Assembly (NCBI GenBank): GCA_041441455.1 | Contig: JASDTB010000008.1 | Location: forward strand, 1-33,427 | Length of the DNA: 33,427 bases | Direction of reading: 5' to 3' | DNA from: JAFIHK01 sp041441455 | GTDB taxonomy: Bacteria > Bacteroidota > Bacteroidia > Bacteroidales > UBA932 | Part shown: one piece after another, positions 1-6,915 of the stretch | How positions within the stretch are numbered: position 1 is the stretch's first letter | Layout: each line of letters starts with the position of its first letter | The notes under the pieces: generated by a model | Database searches by the model: none | Told to the model about the DNA's origin: nothing | What the model saw: only the letters and a program-made list of their open reading frames with translations | Translations under genes and position numbers: made by a program

Positions 1-2
1 TT

Positions 3-239
3 AAAGGCACTTTAGAATACATTACCAATTTCCAACCATTTACAAAAGAGCCATTTGAACACGCCCTTGCAGACTTTATCAAAGGAAATGGATGGCCTAT
101 GGGAGGGGTAATGAACAACTTAAGATTAGCAATGGTTGGCGAATCAAAGGGTCCTGGAGTAGCTGACATCATGCTACTTGTAGGCAAAGAGGAGACCATT
201 TCAAGAATCGAAAAGTATATCCTGTCGATAACTAAATAG
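3..239 (+). CDS. gltX: Glutamyl-tRNA synthetase, C-terminal end only
   Basis: The window opens inside a reading frame that starts at base 3 and stops at 237-239, leaving 78 residues. It matches the anticodon-binding tail of glutamyl-tRNA synthetase, with the pattern WPMGGVMNNLRLAMVGESKG followed by GPGVADI and a LLVGKEETISRIE block; in this family the tail reads similarly, with a conserved GxxxxxLRLALxG segment and a late LGKExxxxRI segment. The enzyme charges tRNA-Glu with glutamate in the cytoplasm. The catalytic Rossmann domain with its HIGH and KMSKS motifs lies outside the window, so integrity cannot be judged. The next gene begins 21 bases downstream on the same strand and no terminator separates them. 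Confidence 0.82.
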   Translation, partial: KGTLEYITNFQPFTKEPFEHALADFIKGNGWPMGGVMNNLRLAMVGESKGPGVADIMLLVGKEETISRIEKYILSITK

Positions 240-260
240 CTGATATATATGTTATTCTAA

Positions 261-917
261 ATGAAAATTATTGTGCTTTATGTATTATTGATTATTTGTA
301 TTCCGCTTAATGGACAAATATATAGTAGTAAACATACTTACACATTTCAATATAACATAAAAGACAAAAACAATATTCAGAATAATGGTACTATACTACT
401 TAATTGTTATGGAATAAAAAGCAAGATTGATTCTACACAATATCTTATTTCATGGTCGACTGATCAGAACTTACAAAATAAATTTTCTAAAAAAAGTAAT
501 CCCTATTACACTGGTGTCATTGAAAATAACAGCAGAGTATGGATACATCCTCCTAGGTCAGATTTGTTTACAATATTAGAATACTCTCCTTTCCCAGAAG
601 TGAGAATACCTTTAAAGATTGGTTTAAGATGGCAGTTTAAAAATTCAATGGGAAGATTTTGGGAGAATAAATTGTTTGATATCAAATCGAATGATATATT
701 AATCTATAAATATGTAATAGAGGATGTTAAACATCACATCTGCGATCTAGAGTCCTTTCCTATCCAATGCTACTCAATTAAAGCTGAATCAGTAAATATT
801 AAATTTGCTCAGACTAAATTTTCAGGATTATATAACGACAAATATGGCTTCATCGACATGGAATTTCAAAATATTGACGGAAGCACTATTTTATTGAAAT
901 TAATAAAAGTCAACTAA
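261..917 (+). CDS. Hypothetical secreted protein, 218 aa
   Basis: I do not recognise this protein. Residues 1-18 form a signal peptide: a Lys after the Met, a hydrophobic core (VLYVLLIICIPL) and a small-residue end (NG) before QIYSS, so the mature protein should be exported. No lipobox cysteine is seen. The mature part is rich in Asn, Lys, Ile and Tyr, has no further membrane helix, and looks like an alternating beta-type fold, but no motif can be named. The coding sequence is visibly richer in A+T than galE or rpiB nearby. It follows gltX by 21 bases and ends 85 bases before a terminator, so it may be read as the last gene of the gltX transcript. The signal peptide and full uninterrupted length argue that it is real. 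Confidence 0.7.
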   Translation: MKIIVLYVLLIICIPLNGQIYSSKHTYTFQYNIKDKNNIQNNGTILLNCYGIKSKIDSTQYLISWSTDQNLQNKFSKKSNPYYTGVIENNSRVWIHPPRSDLFTILEYSPFPEVRIPLKIGLRWQFKNSMGRFWENKLFDIKSNDILIYKYVIEDVKHHICDLESFPIQCYSIKAESVNIKFAQTKFSGLYNDKYGFIDMEFQNIDGSTILLKLIKVN

Positions 918-1002
918 TCTATATGTCCATTTTTATAATATATAGACACTTAACTTAATTTTTGAACACTATTCTTAAAGAAAAAAAGCAATAGTAAATT
1001 AC

Positions 1003-1046
1003 AAAAAAGGCTGAACTACTCTTAATTGAGTCTTCAGCCTTTTTTT
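1003..1046. terminator. Bidirectional rho-independent terminator
   Basis: AAAAAAGGCTGAA at 1003-1015 is the exact reverse complement of TTCAGCCTTTTTT at 1033-1045. An inner ACTC (1018-1021) and GAGT (1028-1031) extend the hairpin. With A-runs on one side and T-runs on the other it can stop transcription in both directions, which suits its place between the plus-strand secreted protein gene and the end of minus-strand galE. Confidence 0.9.
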
Positions 1047-1065
1047 ATCTGTTTTATTGTAATCT

Positions 1066-2106
1066 CTACTTGGCTCGGATTTTCTTCTCCCACTCCCAAG
1101 CTGAGCGCATTACATCTTCAATCGGGGTATCTGCTCTCCAACCTAATACATCATTGGCCTTTTTCGGGTCTGCCCAAACTTGCTCAACATCCCCTGCCCT
1201 TCTTCCAACAATCTCGTAAGGCACTTCGACACCAGTAGCTTTCATGAAGATCTCCAAAATTTCAAGAACAGACAATCCTCTTCCTGTCCCAAGGTTGAAA
1301 TACTCAATTTTGTCTCTTCCGTCGGTAGCCTCCTGCTCTGCTCTTGCAACAGCTGCAACATGTGCCTTTGCTAAATCGCACACATAGATATAATCTCTGA
1401 TACAAGAACCGTCGGGAGTGTTGTAATCGTTACCAAACACTTTAAGTGATCCACGGAGACCTATTGCAGTTTGAGTCACAAAAGGGAGTAGGTTTTGAGG
1501 GACACCTCTTGGAAGTTCTCCAATAATCGCCGAAGGGTGAGCTCCTACAGGATTAAAGTATCTTAGTGAGACAATATTAAAATTATTATATGCAGCAGCG
1601 CAATCCTTTAAAATATCTTCGCACATCTGCTTAGTCTTTCCATAAGGCGACATCGCTGGTTGCAGAGGAGCAGATTCGCTTACAGGCAAATGCTCTTTTT
1701 CGGGCTGACCATAAACTGTACACGAAGATGAGAAAACGAGCGAAGCGTGCTCCTTATCCTTCAATAGTTTAATCAAATTAATCAACGAAAAGAGGTTATT
1801 ATGATAATAATCAATAGGTTTTTCAACACTCTCTCCTACAGCCTTATAAGCTGCAAAATGGATTGCACCTGAAATTCCAGGGTACTTTTCAAACACTTTC
1901 GCAAAGGCATTATAGTCTGCACAATCTACCTCTTCGAAGATTGGTCTCTTCCCAGATATCTTCTCGATACCATCTAAAACATCAATCGTTGAGTTTGCAA
2001 AATTATCTACAGCCACAACCTCATATCCTGCAGCCTGCAGCTCCACAACTGTATGAGCACCTATATATCCAGTGCCTCCTGTTACAAGAATAGTCCCCTT
2101 TTTCAT
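1066..2106 (-). CDS. galE: UDP-glucose 4-epimerase
   Basis: This 346-residue cytoplasmic short-chain dehydrogenase/reductase interconverts UDP-glucose and UDP-galactose using tightly bound NAD. The N-terminal Rossmann motif TGGTGYIG gives the GxxGxxG glycines at 10, 13 and 16, with Asp34 placed to bind the NAD ribose. The catalytic set is visible: the SSSCTVYG block at 126-133 and the Y155-xxx-K159 pair in SPYGKTK. Family members are about 340 residues, so it is full length. It starts 18 bases after the aminotransferase gene upstream, and both are probably read from one promoter at 3273-3303. Together they point to supply of nucleotide sugars for surface polysaccharide, although galactose use is also possible. 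A bidirectional terminator lies just beyond its stop. Confidence 0.96.
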   Translation of the reverse strand: MKKGTILVTGGTGYIGAHTVVELQAAGYEVVAVDNFANSTIDVLDGIEKISGKRPIFEEVDCADYNAFAKVFEKYPGISGAIHFAAYKAVGESVEKPIDYYHNNLFSLINLIKLLKDKEHASLVFSSSCTVYGQPEKEHLPVSESAPLQPAMSPYGKTKQMCEDILKDCAAAYNNFNIVSLRYFNPVGAHPSAIIGELPRGVPQNLLPFVTQTAIGLRGSLKVFGNDYNTPDGSCIRDYIYVCDLAKAHVAAVARAEQEATDGRDKIEYFNLGTGRGLSVLEILEIFMKATGVEVPYEIVGRRAGDVEQVWADPKKANDVLGWRADTPIEDVMRSAWEWEKKIRAK

Positions 2107-2124
2107 AGTTATGTTTTATATTGA

Positions 2125-3252
2125 TTATCTTTTAGTAAAAAATTCTATAATGTTATCTGCTACATATCTTTGTGCCTCTTCACCAATTTCTGTATCTATC
2201 GGCAGAGATAGTACATGTTCGCACAAATACTCGGAATTTGTTAATGGAACTGGAGTTTTGCAAATGTCTGCAAAAGCCTTTTGATGATGTAGTGGAAGCG
2301 GATAGTAGACCATTGATGAAATTCCTCTGCTCTCTAAGAAGTTTTTAAGTTCGTCTCTACCATTTTTTACTATAAGTGTAAACTGGTGGTAAACATGAGT
2401 TGAAAAACTCGATTCTAGAGGAAGTTGAATCTCCTCTAAATCTTTCAACATCTCTTTATACCTCTTAGCTGCTGCATACCTTGCTCTTTCATATTCATTT
2501 AAGTGGCGGAGCTTAATATCTAAAATTGCTGCCTGAATGGTATCCAGGCGCGAGTTACATCCAATAATATCGTGATGATATTTTCTTTTTTGCCCATGGT
2601 TTGCAACCATTTTAAGTTTTGCTGCTAACTCGCTGTTATTTGTGATAATTGCACCTCCATCTCCAAAGCAACCCAAGTTTTTTGTTGGGAAAAATGATGT
2701 GCAGCCAATGTCTCCAATTGTAGCAGCTCTAGTCTTTGAACCATTGACAGATGTATGAACTGCCCCCAATGCTTGAGCGACATCCTCAATTACCTTTATC
2801 CCACGTCTTCTCGCAATCTCCATGATAGTCTCCATATCAGCCGTCTGCCCGAAAAGATGAACTGGCACAACTGCTTTAGTTTTAGCAGTGATAGCTTTTT
2901 CAAAATCAGATGGTTTAATATTAAACGTCCTCTCATTGACATCGACCAATACTGGGGTAAGACCAAGTAGCGCGATAACCTCAGCTGTTGCGACATAAGT
3001 GAAAGCTGGAACGATTACCTCATCACCTGGCTTTAGTTCGAGAGCCATCATTGCTATTTGCAAAGCATCGGTTCCGTTTGCACAACCGATCACATGATTT
3101 GCGTTGAGATAGCTTGCCAAATTGGCTTCAAATTGACCTACCTCTCCTCCATTGATAAAGTTCGTGTTATCTATAACTTTTTGAATAGCCTCATCTGTCT
3201 CTCTTTTAATCTTTTCGTACTGAGCCCTGAGGTCCAACATTCTAACAATCAT
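2125..3252 (-). CDS. DegT/DnrJ/EryC1/StrS-family aminotransferase
   Basis: This PLP-dependent sugar aminotransferase has 375 residues from the chosen start. Such enzymes transfer an amino group from glutamate to a keto nucleotide sugar for surface glycans. Visible features are GTDAL at 60-64, the VPAFTYVAT segment at 81-89, EDVAQALGA at 156-164 with Asp157 to bind the PLP pyridine, and SFFPTKNLG with the Schiff-base Lys191, followed by GDGGAI. The open frame extends to 3303, but that start would overlap the promoter at 3273-3303. The ATG at 3252 (MIVRMLDLRAQYEK) or the one at 3240 (MLDLRAQYEK) fits the family far better. galE follows after 18 bases. The exact sugar substrate cannot be told from sequence alone. 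Confidence 0.92.
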   Translation of the reverse strand: MIVRMLDLRAQYEKIKRETDEAIQKVIDNTNFINGGEVGQFEANLASYLNANHVIGCANGTDALQIAMMALELKPGDEVIVPAFTYVATAEVIALLGLTPVLVDVNERTFNIKPSDFEKAITAKTKAVVPVHLFGQTADMETIMEIARRRGIKVIEDVAQALGAVHTSVNGSKTRAATIGDIGCTSFFPTKNLGCFGDGGAIITNNSELAAKLKMVANHGQKRKYHHDIIGCNSRLDTIQAAILDIKLRHLNEYERARYAAAKRYKEMLKDLEEIQLPLESSFSTHVYHQFTLIVKNGRDELKNFLESRGISSMVYYPLPLHHQKAFADICKTPVPLTNSEYLCEHVLSLPIDTEIGEEAQRYVADNIIEFFTKR

Positions 3253-3272
3253 AATCTTTAATCTTATCAACA

Positions 3273-3303
3273 CAAATGTAAGACAAATATTCCCCTTCGA
3301 CAA
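3273..3303 (-). promoter_or_regulatory. Bacteroidota promoter for the aminotransferase-galE operon
   Basis: Read on the minus strand, TTG (3303-3301), a 20-base spacer and TACATTTG (3280-3273) match the Bacteroidota pattern TTTG / TAnnTTTG. Transcription would begin near 3266, a few bases before the ATG at 3252. This argues against the longer open frame that starts at 3303. Confidence 0.65.
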
Positions 3304-3314
3304 TAAAATATAGC

Positions 3315-3322
3315 TATCTTTG
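3315..3322 (+). promoter_or_regulatory. -7 promoter box for rpiB-truB
   Basis: TATCTTTG matches TAnnTTTG exactly. No good -33 element is seen 19-21 bases upstream. The box ends 7 bases before the rpiB ATG at 3330, so the transcript would have almost no leader. It lies back-to-back with the minus-strand promoter at 3273-3303. Confidence 0.6.
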
Positions 3323-3329
3323 CGGCATT

Positions 3330-3776
3330 ATGAATGCAATTTACACCAAAATAGCCATAGCTGCCGATCATGCAGGATATGACTTAAAAGAATATTTGAA
3401 AGAGAGGCTCACCTCTTGTGGAATTGAAATTTCCGATTTTGGCACACATTCGTCAGAAAGTATGGATTACCCAGATGTTGCACACCCATTGGCAACTGCT
3501 GTAGAGAGCGGAGAGCTGCAAGTTGGAATTACAATTTGCGGATCTGGAAATGGAATCAACATGACAGCAAACAAACACCAGGGCATCAGAGCTGCCTTAT
3601 GTTGGACTCCAGAGATCGCAACATTAGCTCGTCAACACAATAATGCAAACGTATGTTCTCTTCCAGCAAGATTCATTTCTCAGGAGACAGCATGGGAGAT
3701 AGTAACTCAATTTCTGACTACCCAATTTGAAGGGGGAAGACACTTAAACCGCGTAAACAAAATCGGATGCAAGTAA
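3330..3776 (+). CDS. rpiB: Ribose-5-phosphate isomerase B
   Basis: This 148-residue cytoplasmic enzyme interconverts ribose 5-phosphate and ribulose 5-phosphate in the pentose phosphate pathway. The RpiB/LacAB family is recognised from IAIAADHAGYDLK near the N-terminus, the DYPDVAHPLA segment, the CGSGNG loop carrying the active-site cysteine, and HNNANVCSLPAR, where the family usually has HNNANVLSLG.R. Length is normal for RpiB. No other in-frame ATG lies near the N-terminus, and the first residues lead straight into the conserved strand, so the start is firm. The 3' end overlaps truB by 10 bases, so the two are probably translationally coupled. A related allose- or galactose-type isomerase activity is possible, but rpiB is the usual assignment. 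Confidence 0.94.
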   Translation: MNAIYTKIAIAADHAGYDLKEYLKERLTSCGIEISDFGTHSSESMDYPDVAHPLATAVESGELQVGITICGSGNGINMTANKHQGIRAALCWTPEIATLARQHNNANVCSLPARFISQETAWEIVTQFLTTQFEGGRHLNRVNKIGCK

Positions 3777-4528
3777 CAACTGAGAATACGGGGCTCTATA
3801 TTATCTCCTCATCGAACAAGCACATCCCTCTTTCGCAAGACACTGAGAATTATAAGGATGGTATCGTAATCCTTTTAGACAAACCTTATAAATGGACTTC
3901 AGCAGATGCTGTTAGAAAGGTGAAGTTTCGTCTTCAAAAATTTTTCAAAAGCAAAAATATTAAGGTAGGTCATGCAGGTACCCTCGACCCATTGGCTACA
4001 GGTATGCTTGTTATCTGCATTGGCAAGGCAACAAAACTGGCAGAATCATTTCAAGCCCAAGAGAAAGAGTACCTTGCAGAGATAGAACTAGGAGCAACAA
4101 CTCCTTGTTACGACCTTGAAAAAGAGGTTGATGCAAGATATCCATTTGAGCATATTTCCAGAGATTTGATTGAGCAAGTTATCCCATCTTTCTTAGGCAA
4201 GCAAGAGCAGATTCCTCCGATTTTCTCGGCGAAGTTGATTGACGGAAACAGAGCTTACGAATACGCTCGTGCTGGAGTTGAAAAAGAGATGAAGCCAGCA
4301 TCAATCGAAATCCACGAAATGAGTATAGTCTCTTTCGATCTTCCATCGTTATTACTAAGTATTCGTTGCAGCAAAGGAACCTATGTCAGGTCGATTGCCC
4401 GCGATATAGGTCTTAAATTGGAAAGCGGAGGACACTTGACAAATCTAAGGAGGACAAGATCAGGTAAATTTCTTGCTAGTGAGGCTCTTAGTATGGAAGA
4501 CATCGAATTCCTATTTCCATTGCAATAA
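3767..4528 (+). CDS. truB: tRNA pseudouridine(55) synthase
   Basis: The product isomerises uridine 55 in the T-loop of tRNAs to pseudouridine. The family signature GHAGTLDPLATG is present and carries the catalytic aspartate. It is followed by CIGKATKLAESFQ, the KEYLAEIELG strand, the PPIFSAKLIDGNRAYEYAR segment and KGTYVRSIARDIG. The family normally starts close to the GIVILLDKP strand, but here about 32 residues come before it. No in-frame ATG, GTG or TTG exists between the first Met and that strand, so the extension appears genuine and the start codon must lie inside rpiB. The protein is 253 residues and belongs to a two-gene unit with rpiB. A hairpin and T-run follow at 4562-4614. Confidence 0.95.
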   Translation: MQVTTENTGLYIISSSNKHIPLSQDTENYKDGIVILLDKPYKWTSADAVRKVKFRLQKFFKSKNIKVGHAGTLDPLATGMLVICIGKATKLAESFQAQEKEYLAEIELGATTPCYDLEKEVDARYPFEHISRDLIEQVIPSFLGKQEQIPPIFSAKLIDGNRAYEYARAGVEKEMKPASIEIHEMSIVSFDLPSLLLSIRCSKGTYVRSIARDIGLKLESGGHLTNLRRTRSGKFLASEALSMEDIEFLFPLQ

Positions 4529-4561
4529 ATAACTGCAACATTTTTTAAAAATTTTTGCTGC

Positions 4562-4614
4562 GATTGAAACATTTTCTTGTTTTTTTCGTATAACAAAGTG
4601 TTTCAATTTTTTTT
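4562..4614 (+). terminator. Probable terminator or leader hairpin between truB and queA
   Basis: GATTGAAACA (4562-4571) pairs with TGTTTCAATT (4599-4608), counting one G-U pair. An inner CTTGT and ACAAAG can add a bulged extension, and a T-run continues to 4614. The stem is AT-rich with a long loop, so it is weaker than the terminators at 1003 and 11163. It sits only 12 bases before the queA start codon, so it could instead act on queA. Confidence 0.45.
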
Positions 4615-4626
4615 AATCGCTGATTT

Positions 4627-5676
4627 ATGAAATTATCACAGTTCAATTATCCTCTGACTTCTGACCAAATTGCCAAATATCCGGCAAAGTACAGAGACGA
4701 GTCGAGACTAATGATTCTCAACAGAAAAGACGGATCTGTCCAACACAAAAGCTTCAAGGATATTCTCGAATTTGCCGACGAAAAAGACATGTTTGTATTC
4801 AATAATACAAAGGTCTTCCCAGCAAGACTTCATGGCAACAAGGAGAAGACCGGAGCCGATATAGAGGTCTTTTTGCTAAGAGAGCTTAACAGTGAGCAGA
4901 AGCTGTGGGATGTTTTGGTAGATCCTGCCAGAAAGATCAGAATAGGAAATAAACTCTACTTTGGGGAGAACGACAATCTAGTTGCCGAAGTTATAGACAA
5001 CACAACTTCAAGAGGTAGAACTCTTAGATTCCTTTTTGATGGTTCTCATGAAGAGTTCAAAGCTACATTGTTCAAACTTGGCGAGATGCCTGTTCCAAAA
5101 TGGATCAGACCTAAGGCAGAGGCTATGGATAGTGAAAGATACCAAACTATCTATGCTCAACACGAAGGTGCTGTTGCAGCACCTGCAGCTGGTCTACATT
5201 TTAGCCGCGAGCTTCTAAAAAGAATGGAGATTAAGGGTGTTGACACTACAAATGTAACTCTTCACATGGGTTTAGGACACTTTAGAACCGTGGATGTTGA
5301 AGATCTATCTAAGCATAAAATGGATTCGGAGCAGGTGATAATTACAGAAGAGGCTGCAAACCTGATCAACAATGCAAAAGACAATAACAAAAAGGTCTTT
5401 GCAGTTGGAATTACTGTTCTCAGAGCTATTGAGACTGCTGTAACTACACAATACAAGCTAAAACCATTCAACGGATGGACCAACAAGTTCATCTTCCCTC
5501 CATACACTTTTACTCTACCAGATGCACTCATCACCAATTTCCAATTACCACAATCAACAATGTTGATGTCGGTAGCAGCTTTTGGTGGATATGAGCATGT
5601 TATGAATGCATATCATATTGCTCTAAAAGAGGGATATAAATTTGGCACCTATGGAGATGCCATGTTGATTTTATAA
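4627..5676 (+). CDS. queA: S-adenosylmethionine:tRNA ribosyltransferase-isomerase
   Basis: QueA transfers and rearranges the ribosyl group of S-adenosylmethionine onto preQ1 in tRNA, giving epoxyqueuosine at the wobble position. The 349-residue length is typical. Recognisable blocks are the N-terminal MKLSQFNYPLTSDQIAKYPA, the FVFNNTKVFPARLHG strand, GAVAAPAAGLHFS, HMGLGHFRTV, and FIFPPYTF with NFQLPQSTMLMSVAAFGG near the end. All are standard for the family. It lies 98 bases after truB with no sure promoter in the gap; the closest candidate, AATTTTTG at 4550-4557, departs from the -7 consensus. No preQ1 riboswitch is visible upstream. Confidence 0.96.
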   Translation: MKLSQFNYPLTSDQIAKYPAKYRDESRLMILNRKDGSVQHKSFKDILEFADEKDMFVFNNTKVFPARLHGNKEKTGADIEVFLLRELNSEQKLWDVLVDPARKIRIGNKLYFGENDNLVAEVIDNTTSRGRTLRFLFDGSHEEFKATLFKLGEMPVPKWIRPKAEAMDSERYQTIYAQHEGAVAAPAAGLHFSRELLKRMEIKGVDTTNVTLHMGLGHFRTVDVEDLSKHKMDSEQVIITEEAANLINNAKDNNKKVFAVGITVLRAIETAVTTQYKLKPFNGWTNKFIFPPYTFTLPDALITNFQLPQSTMLMSVAAFGGYEHVMNAYHIALKEGYKFGTYGDAMLIL

Positions 5677-5769
5677 TCTTTTAAAAAGGGAGTTTATCTG
5701 AATCTAGAAAGATTATCTGATTCAAGAATAATTACTCATTTTTCAAGACTCATTTTTTACAAATTGTAC

Positions 5770-5804
5770 AACCGCAAATCTGTCACCTTGATAGATTTGC
5801 GGTT
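5770..5804 (+). promoter_or_regulatory. Perfect 12-bp inverted repeat touching the dprA start, with a -7 box inside
   Basis: AACCGCAAATCT (5770-5781) and AGATTTGCGGTT (5793-5804) are exact reverse complements around an 11-base loop. The right arm ends at the base before the dprA ATG. TAGATTTG at 5792-5799 matches the TAnnTTTG -7 box. No good -33 element is seen at normal distance. The palindrome could be an operator over the promoter, or an RNA hairpin if transcription comes from queA. There is no T-run, so it is not an ordinary terminator. Confidence 0.65.
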
Positions 5805-6911
5805 ATGTTTACAGATGAATTGCTTTATGCCTGTGCGTTGAACAAAGTGTTCAACTTTAGGCCAGCCGATGGTATCCGGCTCATAGAGATGTTTGGCAGT
5901 GCAAAGGGTGTCTTAACTCTTAAAAAGAGTGATCTGTTTGAGATCTTTGGAAAAGAGTACAAGTTTTTCGAAGAGCTGACCAACAAATCTCTGCTCATTT
6001 CTGCCGAAAAGGAGTTAAGATGGTGTGAGGAGAATGGTTTCAAGGTCATTTTTTTCAAAGATCACAAATATCCAGCTCGTCTACGCGAAATTCCCGATCC
6101 TCCCCTGATTTTATATGTGAAGGGAAATGCTAATCTTAATCATAAATTCATGCTATCTATTGTTGGGACTCGGAGAGTCACTCAATACGGCGAAGCTGTC
6201 TGCGCAAAACTTATCGCAGAGGTTGCCTCTATGGGTAGCGGTTGCTCTATAGTGAGCGGTCTGGCCTTTGGGACCGACATCAATGCTCATCGTTCGGCGG
6301 TTTCTAATGGTCTTCCCACTATTGCAGTTCTTCCCTGCGGACCAGAAAGGGTCTATCCCACTTCGCATCGTAAAGCCGCTGATGTTATCGCAGAAAAGGG
6401 GGCAGTTGTTACCGACTATCCTCTAAATACAGACTCATTGAAAATTAACTTTATACGGAGAAATCGAATTATTGCAGCTCTATCGCAAGCAACAATTGTC
6501 ATCGAATCTGCAAAGAAAGGGGGAGCATTAATCACTGCAAGAGTAGCACAATCATATGGCAGAGAGGTCTATGCAGTTCCAGGAAGAGTTTTCGACAAGA
6601 TGTCGGAAGGTTGTAACGAGCTAATTTCGGACAACATTGCAAACTCATATTTATCGGCAAAAAGGGTATTTGAGGAGTTAAAATGGGAGTGTAAAAACTC
6701 TTTGGCTCTTCACGAGAGGAGCTTATTCGGTGATCAAATTACCGAAAAAGAAAAAATATTAATAACTTTATCAAAGAATTCACCTGCTTCGATTGACGAA
6801 TTATCAATCTATACTAAACTGACAATCAGAGAACTTACCAGCTTTCTACTAGAATTGGAATTAGATGGCAGAGTTGAAAGAGTTACAGGAGGGAAATTTA
6901 TAGTCCGCTAA
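5805..6911 (+). CDS. dprA: DNA-processing protein DprA (Smf)
   Basis: DprA binds incoming single-stranded DNA during natural transformation and loads RecA; the family is also common in bacteria not known to be competent. The 368 residues show the expected order: a helical N-terminal region (about 1-100), the Rossmann-like core with GTRRVTQYG at 121-129, SGLAFGTDINAH at 151-162, FIRRNRIIAALS at 217-228 and KKGGALITA at 237-245, then a C-terminal winged-helix-like part from about 315 (SPASIDELSIYTKLTIREL). The start is set by the short distance to the conserved LYACALNKV helix. The start codon touches a perfect 12-bp palindrome holding a promoter box. tatD begins 4 bases after its stop, so the two are co-transcribed. 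Confidence 0.95.
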   Translation: MFTDELLYACALNKVFNFRPADGIRLIEMFGSAKGVLTLKKSDLFEIFGKEYKFFEELTNKSLLISAEKELRWCEENGFKVIFFKDHKYPARLREIPDPPLILYVKGNANLNHKFMLSIVGTRRVTQYGEAVCAKLIAEVASMGSGCSIVSGLAFGTDINAHRSAVSNGLPTIAVLPCGPERVYPTSHRKAADVIAEKGAVVTDYPLNTDSLKINFIRRNRIIAALSQATIVIESAKKGGALITARVAQSYGREVYAVPGRVFDKMSEGCNELISDNIANSYLSAKRVFEELKWECKNSLALHERSLFGDQITEKEKILITLSKNSPASIDELSIYTKLTIRELTSFLLELELDGRVERVTGGKFIVR

Positions 6912-6915
6912 ATTA

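Noticed and set aside
1026..1238. Small plus-strand open frame near galE
   Set aside because: It runs through a terminator hairpin and antisense to galE, with no recognisable protein features; it is a shadow of galE.
3253..3303. N-terminal extension of the aminotransferase up to 3303
   Set aside because: It would cover the operon promoter, and the added residues do not resemble the family; the start at 3252 is preferred.
4529..4626. preQ1 riboswitch upstream of queA
   Set aside because: No preQ1 aptamer-like sequence is recognisable; only an AT-rich hairpin is seen.
5685..5760. Terminator for queA in the AT-rich stretch after its stop
   Set aside because: Only weak partial stems (such as TGAATC with GATTCA at 5699-5724) and scattered T-runs are present, not a clean stem followed by T's.
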